Source of the DNA: Deltaproteobacteria bacterium
Lineage (GTDB): Bacteria; Myxococcota_A; UBA796; SXON01
Reading direction: 5' to 3'
Assembly: GCA_947445035.1 (NCBI GenBank)
Contig: CANFCK010000001.1
Location: 424,044 to 488,043 of the forward strand
DNA length: 64,000 bases
The notes beneath the pieces were generated by a model, which worked only from the letters and a program-made list of their open reading frames with translations, did no database searches and was not told where the DNA came from. The translations under genes and the position numbers were made by a program. The number at the start of each line of letters is the position of its first letter. Position 1 is the stretch's first letter. Positions 25,796-34,468 of this stretch are shown here, piece by piece.

Positions 25796-26361
25796 GCCAG
25801 CACCCCCATCAGCCCCCGCGCGATCTCCGTCGCATCACACCGCTCCGCGGTGACGTCCCCCGACCACTCGCCGAGCGTGAACTCGATGCCGACGCTGTCT
25901 TCCTCCGCGACCACCGTCGCCTCGCCGGTCGCGTCGTCCACGGCCTCCCACTGCGTCGGGTTCCAGGTCGAGATCGCGCCAACCCGATCGGTCAACTCCG
26001 CTTCGAACACGCGCCACGTAAGCCCTCCGGGACCGACGCCTGGGGCCAAATCTGTCGTGACCTCATCGCCGTTTGCCCCCTCCGGGAACCACAGGATCAC
26101 CAGCGCCGCGCCTTCGCGGGTGGCTGCGGACCCGAGCTGTCCCGCCCACCACGCCTCGGCGCTGGCGATTTCGTCCACCAAAGTCCGAGGGTTTTGGGGG
26201 GTGTCGGCGGGCTCACAGGGCAAGGGCGAGTTCGCGACCACCGCAACGGCGAAGCCAGGGAGGTTGGCGTAGACCGGCTCGAACCACAACGCCCCCCGGA
26301 TGCGCTCCTCTTCGTCGCCGATGGTGAGCCGGTCGCAGCCCGTCAAAAACACCAACCACAT
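25786..26361 (-). CDS. Hypothetical lipoprotein
   Basis: Start 'MWLVFLTGCDRL' at 26361 overlapping the stop of the upstream radical SAM gene (TGATG); lipobox LTGC. Confidence 0.65.
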   Translation of the reverse strand: MWLVFLTGCDRLTIGDEEERIRGALWFEPVYANLPGFAVAVVANSPLPCEPADTPQNPRTLVDEIASAEAWWAGQLGSAATREGAALVILWFPEGANGDEVTTDLAPGVGPGGLTWRVFEAELTDRVGAISTWNPTQWEAVDDATGEATVVAEEDSVGIEFTLGEWSGDVTAERCDATEIARGLMGVLAGR

Positions 26362-27104
26362 CAGAAGGCGCCGGCCGGACGCGGCGGCGGTTCCAAGCCC
26401 ACTGACAAGCAAGCGTCGGCGTGCAGCGCGTCCGCGTGGGCCTGATCGCCGGTGTTCCAGCGCCGCAGGTAGACCGCGTCCCGGTCCATCGGTGGCCAGT
26501 CGCCCGTCAATACGGGGTGGCGACCGAGCGCGTCGAGTCGGCTGCGCCAGTGCTCGACGAAGGGCACGACCTCGTCGGTGTTGCCGTCCTGGACCACGAA
26601 GGCGAGGTGGGCCACCGGGCGCCGGGCATCGCCCCGCAACGCCAGGAACCGCTCGACGTTGCGGAAGACCACGTCGCGACGGTCGGCACCTTTGACCTTG
26701 GCGTAGGTGTCCGCGGCGAACGCGTCGATCGAGAAGTGCACCGCCAAGAAGGTGTCGGGCGCCGCGTCGGTGCGCCCCGCCAGCTCTACCAGGAGCCGCG
26801 CGCGCTCCTCGGGGAGGATGACCGCGTTGGTATGCAGCTTGAAATGGCGGAAGCGCCCGTTACCTTCATTGTGATCGAACGCGTGGCGCACATAGCGGTC
26901 GAACTCCGGATGAAGGGTCGGCTCGCCGAGCCAGTGGGGGCATAGCGTCACCTCGGGCATGCCGGCCAACCCCTCGATGCCGGCCTCCCAGACCTCGAAG
27001 GGCATGAAGCGGTGAGGGGCGCCGTGGGCTTCGTCCCGGAGAGATTGGCTGCACATCGTGCACCGCAGGTTGCAGTGATCGGTCAGCTCGAGGTTCACGT
27101 TCAT
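26361..27104 (-). CDS. Radical SAM protein
   Basis: 'LELTDHCNLRCTMCSQSLRDEAHG' CX3CX2C; 'HWLGEPTLHPEFDRYVRHA'. Confidence 0.85.
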   Translation of the reverse strand: MNVNLELTDHCNLRCTMCSQSLRDEAHGAPHRFMPFEVWEAGIEGLAGMPEVTLCPHWLGEPTLHPEFDRYVRHAFDHNEGNGRFRHFKLHTNAVILPEERARLLVELAGRTDAAPDTFLAVHFSIDAFAADTYAKVKGADRRDVVFRNVERFLALRGDARRPVAHLAFVVQDGNTDEVVPFVEHWRSRLDALGRHPVLTGDWPPMDRDAVYLRRWNTGDQAHADALHADACLSVGLEPPPRPAGAF

Positions 27105-28183
27105 GCGAGCGCCATCGGCAGGCGTGCCGAGATGGCGCGTTCGTGGACGAGCAGGTTCTCGCTGCATTCCACGCACCGCCCCGTCGGCCGACCTTGGAGC
27201 ATTCCCGCCCGCAAGGTTTGCAGGAAGGGATCGGTTTGCCACACCGACGCCAGCGAGGTTTCAGCGACACTCCCGCCTTCGCCGGCGAGGACACAGCAGG
27301 CCGCCACGCGGCCGTCGGCAGCGACGGTGAGGTGATGCCACGCTTTGAGACAGGGGGCGCGCGCGAAATCGGGGGCGTCGCCAGCCACCACGGGCGCGGG
27401 TGGAAGAAGTTCGCCACGGGCGCGGGCACCGGGGTCCAAGAACCGGGCGTAGGTGGTGCGGATCCCCAGACGCTCGGCGACGGCGATGCCCGCGCGCAAA
27501 CGTTCGCCGAGTCGGCTCTCGTCCTCGGGTCCCAAGGCAAACGCCAGCTGCTCGGGGCGGTAGGCGACCAGGGCATCGAGCTCGACCGCGTCCGCGCCGA
27601 GCGCGTGGGCGAGGTGGATCAACGCGTCCAGTTCGTCGACGTTGTCGCGAGTCAGGACCGTGTGTAACGACAGGCGAGGGCCGCTTTGGGCCCGATCCCG
27701 TGCGGCTCGCAGCGCACAGACGTTCCGCACCGTGCGCGCGAATGCGCCCGCGTGCCCGCGAAGGTGATCGTGGGTGCGGGCGCGCGCGCCGTCGATGGAG
27801 ATGTGCACCTCGTCCCACGCCATCTCGACCAGCGCGGCGCGCACCGCCGGTCCCATCAGCGTGCCGTTGGTGGTGAGGCTCCCCCACAATCCGCGGGCCT
27901 TGACGCGTCGCATCACGTCGATCGTGTGCGGCGCGATCAGCGGTTCCCCGCCGCCGAGCACCATCACCCGTCGTGCGCCCATCGCCGCGGCCTCGTCGAC
28001 GAGCGCCAGCATCCGCGCCGCGCTCAGTTCCCCGCTGGGGCGTTGGTGCCGCAGCGTCGTGTCGCAGAAGCGGCAGGAGAGGTTGCAGACCAGGGTAGGG
28101 TACAGCTCCAGGGTCCACGGTCCGCGGGCCCCGTCGGGGTCGCGCCCGACCACCCGCGCGGCGATGGCGTCCAGCTCGTCCAC
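27101..28183 (-). CDS. Radical SAM protein with SPASM-like C-terminus
   Basis: 'LYPTLVCNLSCRFCDTTLRHQ' CX3CX2C; 'MVLGGGEPLIAPHTIDVMRRVKARGLWGSLTTNGTL'; C-terminal 'CLKAWHHLTVAADGRVAACCVLAGE...CVECSEN'. Confidence 0.9.
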   Translation of the reverse strand: MDELDAIAARVVGRDPDGARGPWTLELYPTLVCNLSCRFCDTTLRHQRPSGELSAARMLALVDEAAAMGARRVMVLGGGEPLIAPHTIDVMRRVKARGLWGSLTTNGTLMGPAVRAALVEMAWDEVHISIDGARARTHDHLRGHAGAFARTVRNVCALRAARDRAQSGPRLSLHTVLTRDNVDELDALIHLAHALGADAVELDALVAYRPEQLAFALGPEDESRLGERLRAGIAVAERLGIRTTYARFLDPGARARGELLPPAPVVAGDAPDFARAPCLKAWHHLTVAADGRVAACCVLAGEGGSVAETSLASVWQTDPFLQTLRAGMLQGRPTGRCVECSENLLVHERAISARLPMALA

Positions 28184-28215
28184 AACGACACCGTAGCATT
28201 CTTATCCAGAAACAG

Positions 28216-28240
28216 GGGGAAGGGGCGAGGCCCCTTCCCC
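28216..28240. other. Perfect 10-bp GC hairpin in the 5' region of the radical SAM operon / 3' flank of the group II intron fragment
   Basis: ggggaagggg-cgagg-ccccttcccc. Confidence 0.5.
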
Positions 28241-28302
28241 TACCGGGCCGTTCCATCATATATCGGGTAGGGACCGGCAGTTGCCTGGCGGCCCCTCCCA
28301 CG

Positions 28303-28333
28303 GAACCGTACTTGTGCTGTTCACACACGGCTC
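28303..28333 (-). ncRNA. Group II intron domain V-like hairpin
   Basis: GAGCCGT...ACGGTTC stem with internal TGTG/CACA helix; loop is not GNRA. Confidence 0.65.
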
Positions 28334-28379
28334 TTCGGGACGGTGCGTTTCACGGGTGTTCCCCGCAGCGCCGGCCGGT

Positions 28380-28814
28380 TTACGGCCTCGACCATCCTCC
28401 GAACAGCGGGAGCTGCCCAAGGAGGGCTTCGATGGGGGACGCGGCGTGAACCGCATCCCACAGGTTCGCCAGGGACACGAGCTTCTTCCGGGTGAAGAAC
28501 ATCCGGTTGAGGGCTCGGTCCACGGCGGGGCGATGGGAAAGGTGCCAGATGCTGCGGCGGCCGTCGTACACGGTCGCCCATGCGGTCTTGCTCCGGATGC
28601 CCATCGCGATGAGGTTACGGACAATCGTTGGGCCTTTCTTCCAGTGTTTGAGCTGGATTGCGCGCAGCCGTCGCCGGATGTGCGCGTCCAACCCCTGCAT
28701 CGTCCGCGTTTCCCCGGTGCAGACCGAGAAGAAGCCGAACCAGCCGCGAAGGTACACATTGAACCCGGAGATGCTGCGGTCAAGCGAGCCTCCCCAGTTG
28801 CGCCTCGCGACCAT
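28380..28814 (-). pseudogene. Group II intron reverse transcriptase/maturase, C-terminal fragment
   Basis: 'LRGWFGFFSVCTGETRTMQGLDAHIRRRLRAIQLKHWKKGPTIVRNLIAMGI' GIIM domain; no RT catalytic domain present. Confidence 0.85.
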
Positions 28815-28872
28815 GGCGTACAGGTCGAGGCGACATTACGCTCCGCACCCACCACTTGTCCGGGGGAAGCCT

Positions 28873-29664
28873 ATGCGGTCAATCTCTGCGAGCGTCGCCT
28901 TACTGGGCACCCTGTCGGGGTGTTTTCTCTTTCCCCCCGGAACCACGGCCGACGAGACGGGCGCCGCCGATGAGCCCGACGAGTACGAAGACGTCGGCGA
29001 CTTCCGCCTGCGATGGGGCAGCGACGGCGGCTACGAGGACTACGCCGATTGGACCAAAGAGTGGTTGGAGGGCTCCAACGACTACCTCAACGAGCAGTAC
29101 CGGCTCCCCATCGACATCGACATTCGCCATGAGAAATGTGGCATGGAGAATGCCACCTGGGATGGGGAGCGCATCACCATGTGCTACGAAATGGAGGCCC
29201 GGGTCGTCGAGCTCTTCGACGGCGCGCTGGAGACCGAGGAGGACATCCTCTCCGCCTCGTCGGCGGCGTGGGTCTTCATCCTCTTTCACGAGGTTGGTCA
29301 CGGACTGATCGACGTGTACGGGCTGCCGGTTCCCGGAAGAGAGGAGGACGCCGTCGACTCGTTTTCCGCTGTGGCTCTGATCGATGGCGGTGCGCCCGAC
29401 GCTGTCGTCTACGCTGCGCTCTTCTGGCTCCTCATTGAGCAGGATTCCGGCGGCGAGCCCAACTTCGCTGATGAACACTCGATGAACATGCAACGCTTCT
29501 ACAGCCTGTTGTGTTGGGTCTACGGCTCCGACCCTCGTGGGTACGAGTACCTCGTGGAGATTTTCCCCGATCTGGAATCGCGGATCGCCGGGGGGCGCTG
29601 CGAGGCCGAGTACGAGCAACAATCCGACTCGTGGCACGAGCTGCTCGAACCCTGGTATCAGTAG
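28873..29664 (+). CDS. Lipoprotein, DUF4344-like putative metallopeptidase
   Basis: 'LLGTLSGCFLF' lipobox; 'FILFHEVGHGLIDVYGLPVPGREEDAVDSFSAVALID' HExxH context of DUF4344. Confidence 0.8.
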   Translation: MRSISASVALLGTLSGCFLFPPGTTADETGAADEPDEYEDVGDFRLRWGSDGGYEDYADWTKEWLEGSNDYLNEQYRLPIDIDIRHEKCGMENATWDGERITMCYEMEARVVELFDGALETEEDILSASSAAWVFILFHEVGHGLIDVYGLPVPGREEDAVDSFSAVALIDGGAPDAVVYAALFWLLIEQDSGGEPNFADEHSMNMQRFYSLLCWVYGSDPRGYEYLVEIFPDLESRIAGGRCEAEYEQQSDSWHELLEPWYQ

Positions 29665-30015
29665 GCTCGCACCGAGCCTGCTCAGCGGGCGGGTGTCAAA
29701 GCCTCCGCCCGCAGCTCGGCCACCACCTCTCCCGGGAACGGAAACCACCTCAGACTGTCGCCGCTTACCAAAATCGCCAGGGTACTGCTTACGAAAGGTG
29801 TACCACCCCAGCGCGTTCAGCGATCTCGATGCCGTCTACCTCGCGCTGGGATCGGGTGTGGCCACGTTCCCGTGAGCGAGGGTATGGCGATGTTCGTGAG
29901 CGGCCACACCCGCACCCGTTCTCGACGCGCTCAGCCCCGGCAAAACCGTCGCGAGGTGCTTTCGCACGTACGTCACGGTCTGCCGGTCAGACCCGCTCCC
30001 CCTCCCTGGCCCTAC

Positions 30016-31239
30016 CTAGACTCGGCGACGCCGGAGGAGGAGCCCCGCCGCCAGGAGCCCGGCACCGACGCCGGCCGCCCCACCGCCGCTGTCACACCCG
30101 CAGCCGGCGGCGGGTGCATCGCCCTTGCCGTCGCCATCGGCGGGCTCACCGGTGTCATCGGCAGTGGGGGTCACCTCGTCCACCCCGTCACAGTTCTGGT
30201 CAATGCCGTCGTCCATCTGCACGGGCGCGTCGGGGCCAATCGTGTCGTCTTCGTCGTCACAGTCTTCGCCACCGCAGGCGTCAGCGTCCGCGCCGTCGCC
30301 GTCGACGTCGCAGAGGTCGGCGCCATCGCAGTCCTGATCGACGCCGTCATACGGCTCCTCGGCGGCGCCGGGGAAGGCCGCGGCGTCGTTGTCGTCGCAG
30401 TCGCCGTCAACCTCCGACCATCCCTCCCCGGGGCTCTCGCAGAAGGTCTCGGCGACCCCGCCGTACCCGTCGCCGTCGACGTCCGCGTAGAAGGTCGCCG
30501 GGCCAAGGGCCATCGCGTCGTCGTCGTCGCAATCGTCGCCGCCGCAGAACTCCCGCTCGTGGCCGTCGCCGTCGCGATCGCATTCTCCCAGCCAGGCTGC
30601 CGAGTCGTTGATCAGGCCGAGGAACTCCGGGCTGTAGGGGTCCTGCCCCGCGTAGGTGCCGGCCACCGCCATGCCGACGATACGGCCCTCGTGCCATTCG
30701 CGAGCGACGACGGCGTCGTAGCCGGCCATCGTCATCAGCACGACGCTGGGGTCGGTCTCGTACACGCGCGCCAGCCCATAGTTGCCGATGCCGCTGACGG
30801 CGATGCTGCCGCCTGCCACCACGGGATGCCCCTCCCGACCGGGCACGACGGTCCAGGTGCCCACGTCACCGGCCGAACCTCGGACGAGCAGGGTGAGGTC
30901 CGCGAGCAGCTGGTACTTCAGCGCCTCGTCGTGGGTGTAGGCGTTCCACTCCTGGTGCAGGAAGCCCCCGCCGGCGGCGACGAAGTCCACGAGCGCCTGC
31001 TGTCCCGCCTCGACCATGTCGTAATCGTACGTGTCACCATTGAGGTGGATGACGACGTTGAACCCAGCCAGCGGCGGGTTCGTGCCGTCGAAGTCGTACT
31101 GGATGGTATCCGAGAGGGTGACGGTGTGCCCAGCGGACTACAAGGACGCCTGGATGGCCGGCACCCCCGCCGTGGTGCTGTCCCACAAGATCAGGACGTC
31201 GGAGGCGAGGGCGGAGGGGAGCAGGAGAGACAGCAGCAT
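30016..31239 (-). pseudogene. Secreted MopR-repeat protein with MYXO-CTERM-like tail, interrupted by an in-frame TAG (31138-31140)
   Basis: Signal peptide ORF from ATG 31239 'MLLSLLLPSALASDVLILWDSTTAGVPAIQASL*SAGHTVTLSDTIQYDFDGTNPPLAGFNVVIHLNGDTYDYDMVEAGQ' is in frame with 31017..30016; C-terminus 'AAGCGCDSGGGAAGVGAGLLAAGLLLRRRRV'. Confidence 0.8.
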
Positions 31240-31302
31240 GGCAGGCTCGGGGTGAGGCGAAGGGATACCGCGCCGCGGCTGTGGTCGCATCTCACATACA
31301 TC

Positions 31303-31699
31303 TCACACGGGGTCGTCAGAGCTCTCCATCCCATCCACCATGCCGGAGCCGGGGTCGTCCATGCCGATCATGTTCTCGGTGCTGACACTCCGCCGAGGGC
31401 GGCTCGGACTCCAGCAACTCCCCGGTGATGCCGAACGTGGCGCTGCCGTCCTCCGCCGCCCACTCGTAGCGGTAGGACTGACCCACCACGGTCGCCACCT
31501 CGCACACGGGCATGGTCCACCCCTCAGGACCCAGCATCCAGCGCTGCACCGGGAGGCTTCCGCGGACGTCACGGGCGGAGGGGGGCTGGACGCCGCTACT
31601 GGGGGTGGCCCTGGAGCGCACCAGCACCCCGTGGCCTTGGCGGGTGGGGATCGAGGGGTCGGGACCGCACACCGCCATCGTTTCAGCGGCCCGCGGCAT
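31303..31699 (-). pseudogene. Possible frameshifted small hypothetical gene
   Basis: Protein-like 'MPRAAETMAVCGPDPSIPTRQGHGVLVRS...YRYEWAAEDGSATFGITGELLESEPPSA' continues in another frame as 'SVSTENMIGMDDPGSGMVDGMESSDDPV*'. Confidence 0.35.
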
Positions 31700-31736
31700 G
31701 GGTGACTCCTCGTTCAAAGCGCGGTAAGCTGCCCGG

Positions 31737-32174
31737 ATGATGTCTCTCGTTCCGGTACTGCTCTTCGCTTCCTGCGCGGCCACCGACACCGAAACCGCCG
31801 AGCCGGAGCCGGAATTCTGCAGCGACGCCACCTTCGACGGCGCCACCTTGGAGGAGGAGGGTGGCGACGCCAACCCTGGCAGCGGCACCCTGAAGGTGCG
31901 CGTGATCACCGATCAGAGCGATGACGTCAACGACCCCTACTACGTCGCCTATCGGACCTACGCGCTGGAGCCCGCCAGGACCGGCGGCGTGCAGACCATC
32001 GGCACCACCAGCGGGGACGGGCTGGTCGAAAAGACCCTGGGCGCGGGCATCTGGGATTTCGAGGCGAGTTGGACCCGCGGCAGCCGCACCTGCCTCGCGG
32101 TGAACGAAGAGATCACGGTCCGGGAGGGCAAGATCACCCAGGCTTGCGTGGTCTTGACCTGCCCGCAGGATTGA
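31737..32174 (+). CDS. Hypothetical lipoprotein
   Basis: 'MMSLVPVLLFASCAATDTETAEPEPE' lipobox then mature domain. Confidence 0.6.
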   Translation: MMSLVPVLLFASCAATDTETAEPEPEFCSDATFDGATLEEEGGDANPGSGTLKVRVITDQSDDVNDPYYVAYRTYALEPARTGGVQTIGTTSGDGLVEKTLGAGIWDFEASWTRGSRTCLAVNEEITVREGKITQACVVLTCPQD

Positions 32175-32211
32175 GGGTTTTCGGTTAGCAGCCCGGCGCT
32201 TCGGAGTCGCT

Positions 32212-34413
32212 TTGGCCATCATCCCGGTCCCGTCCTACGCCGACATTCCCGCCCCGACCGCGGAAGAGCTGGCGTTGGCCTATGAGGTGGCCTCGCGCAG
32301 CCGCTCCACCGAAGAACAGATCGTGCGGCTGGTCAGCCGCGGCGAGGTGAAGTTCGCCATCTGGGGTCCCGGCGAAGAAGTGCACGGCACCGCGACGGCG
32401 TTGGCGCTCCACAAGGCCTGCGATCGGTCCAAGTTCGGCATCGTCCCGCACTACCGCTCCGGTGCGCTGTGCGCGATGTGGGCCAAACTTGGCGGCTACT
32501 CTGACTTTACCTTGGACGTGCTGCGCCAGCAGTTCAGCAAGGACACCGACCGCATGTCGCGTGGGCGACAGATGGTCTACCACCTCGACATGCCCGAGCT
32601 GGGCATTCTCCCGGTACAATCTCCGGTTGGGATGCAGCTTGGCAAGGCCGCCGGCTACGCGAAGGGCTTCAAGGTCAAGGGCGTTTCGGGCTCGTTGTCG
32701 ATGGCGATCATCGGGGACGGCACCACCGCCGAAGGGGACCTGCACGACGCCATGAACGCGGCGGCGGTGTGGGAACTCCCGACCTTTTTCCTGGTCACCG
32801 ACAACCGCGTCGCCATCTCGACCCAGCCCCACGAGGGGCGCGGCATCCGCGACTTCGGGGTGTACGCCGAGAGCTTCGGCATGCACTTCATCTCGGCTGA
32901 CGGGCGCGACTTCGCCGATGTGTACCAGGCCACCTACCGGGCCGCGCGCTTCATCGTGGAGACGGGAAAGCCAGTCTTCATGCACGTGCACGACCTGCCG
33001 CGCTTCAACGGCCACTCCTCCGCGGCCGACGTCACCTACGACCTGAAGCAGGACGATCCTCTCATCCGCTTCGGTGGGGAGTTGGTTTCAGCAGGTCACC
33101 TCACCACGCGGGATGTGCTGTCGCGCGTGATCGGCGAGGGTCGCGATTTCTTCGCCCACCACGAGCTGGGCAACGTGATGGCCCGCCAGGACGAAGAGGT
33201 CCGCGCGCTCATCGACCAGGTTCGGGGCGAGGCCGAGCCCCCACCGGAGAGCGTTTTCGAGCACATCCGCGCCCCCTTCCCCGACGTTGCAGAGCCAGTT
33301 CCAGGGCCGGGGCAAACGAATATCACCTACGCCGGCGCCATCCGCGCGGCGCTCAAGAACATCATCACCGACCACAACGGCGTGCTCTGGGGCCAGGACG
33401 TGGGACGCCTTGGCGGGGTCATGACCGCCACGGCGGGGCTCAAAAAACTCTTTCCCGATCGGATCATCGACGCGCCCCTCAACGAGCCGCTCATCCTGGG
33501 CACCGGATGCGGAGCGGGTTTGCATCGCGACCTGTTGGCGCTACCAGAAATCCAGTTCGGCGACTACACGCTCAACGCGTTCCATTGGCTCGTCCACATG
33601 GGCAACCTGTACTGGTGCACCAACGGACGCAGCAATTTTGCCACCATCCTGCGCACGCCGGTCGATCCCTTCGGCGGGGGCGCGGTGTACCACTCGATGT
33701 CGCTCGACGGGTACTTCACGCCGATTCCGGGCCTGACCATCCTCATGCCCAGCACCAGCTTCGACGTGTACGGGCTTTTGATGTCGGCGGCGCGGTATCG
33801 TGGTCCGGTCATCTGCCTTGAGCCGAAGTGGATGTATCGCCAGGCCCTCGGTCCCGCCTTCCCTGGCGAGCCCACCGAGCCCGATGCGATCACGACGCTC
33901 AAGAAGTCGATCATGCGCGGCGAGGTGCCCGACCTTCCCGCGGACCTGGCGGTTCCTATCGGGAAGGGGATCGTGCGCCGCCCAGGCCGCGACATCACGC
34001 TGGTGGCGTGGGGGCGCGCGGTGTGGACGTGCATGGGCGCGGCTACGACGTTGGCCAAAGAGGGCGTCGAGGTCGAGATCATCGACCTGCGAACGCTGGT
34101 CCCGCCGGACATGGAGTTGGTGTACGAGAGCGTCGCGCGCACCGGGCGGCTGTTGGTCGCCGCGGAGGATCGCACCTTCTCGGGTTTCGTCCGGCAGATC
34201 CAGGGCGATGTCATCGAGCGCTTCCCGGGGTTGCCGGCGGTCGCGCTCGGTCAGAAGTACGTTCCGGGCGTCGCTCAGAACCTGGCTTTGGAAGAGGCGG
34301 TGGTGTTCAACGCCGAGGATGTCCTGCGTGGCGCACGCGCCATCGTCGCGACGAAGGTCGGGGTGTCCAGGACCAAGGTGGTCGAGGTCGCGCCGAGGTA
34401 CTTCTTGGTGTGA
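32212..34413 (+). CDS. Thiamine-diphosphate-dependent 2-oxoacid (branched-chain-type) dehydrogenase E1, alpha-beta fusion
   Basis: TTG start; 'IIGDGTTAEGDLHDAMNAAAVWELPTFFLVTDNRVAISTQ' (E1 alpha) followed by 'ITYAGAIRAALKNIITDHNGVLWGQDVGRLGGV...' and 'LIDLRTLVPPD'-type E1 beta. Confidence 0.9.
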   Translation: MAIIPVPSYADIPAPTAEELALAYEVASRSRSTEEQIVRLVSRGEVKFAIWGPGEEVHGTATALALHKACDRSKFGIVPHYRSGALCAMWAKLGGYSDFTLDVLRQQFSKDTDRMSRGRQMVYHLDMPELGILPVQSPVGMQLGKAAGYAKGFKVKGVSGSLSMAIIGDGTTAEGDLHDAMNAAAVWELPTFFLVTDNRVAISTQPHEGRGIRDFGVYAESFGMHFISADGRDFADVYQATYRAARFIVETGKPVFMHVHDLPRFNGHSSAADVTYDLKQDDPLIRFGGELVSAGHLTTRDVLSRVIGEGRDFFAHHELGNVMARQDEEVRALIDQVRGEAEPPPESVFEHIRAPFPDVAEPVPGPGQTNITYAGAIRAALKNIITDHNGVLWGQDVGRLGGVMTATAGLKKLFPDRIIDAPLNEPLILGTGCGAGLHRDLLALPEIQFGDYTLNAFHWLVHMGNLYWCTNGRSNFATILRTPVDPFGGGAVYHSMSLDGYFTPIPGLTILMPSTSFDVYGLLMSAARYRGPVICLEPKWMYRQALGPAFPGEPTEPDAITTLKKSIMRGEVPDLPADLAVPIGKGIVRRPGRDITLVAWGRAVWTCMGAATTLAKEGVEVEIIDLRTLVPPDMELVYESVARTGRLLVAAEDRTFSGFVRQIQGDVIERFPGLPAVALGQKYVPGVAQNLALEEAVVFNAEDVLRGARAIVATKVGVSRTKVVEVAPRYFLV

Positions 34414-34419
34414 GAGCGG

Positions 34420-34466
34420 CTACCGAAGCGGATTCACGACCCGAACGCCACCGATCACCTGGCCGG
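34420..34466 (-). pseudogene. Duplicated 3' tail of vapC (encodes GQVIGGVRVVNPLR*)
   Basis: taccgaagcggattcacgacccgaacgccaccgatcacctggcc at 34421 vs taccgaagcggattcacgacgcgaacgccgccgatcacttgtcc at 35795. Confidence 0.7.
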
Positions 34467-34468
34467 CC

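Larger units (their letters stand above)
28262..28850 (-). mobile_element. 5'-truncated group II intron fragment (maturase C-terminus plus domain V/VI-like 3' end)
   Basis: Maturase C-terminal ORF followed on the minus strand by GAGCCGTGTGTGAACAGCACAAGTACGGTTC and GGGAGGGGCCGCCAGGCAACTGCCGGTCCCTACCCGAT, matching the usual group II intron 3'-end layout. The 5' boundary is approximate. Confidence 0.75.

Noticed and set aside
25729-28400. RiPP precursor peptide near the radical SAM pair
   Set aside because: No convincing short Cys- or core-containing precursor ORF was seen
29665-30015. Possible further pseudogene fragment between DUF4344-like and MYXO-CTERM genes
   Set aside because: Short protein-like stretches on the minus strand (e.g. 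VSGDSLRWFPFPGEVVAELRAEALTPAR*) but no family recognised
29872-31428. 518-aa plus-strand ORF
   Set aside because: Antisense to the MYXO-CTERM gene; low-complexity Val/Ala/Gly shadow of Asp-rich repeats
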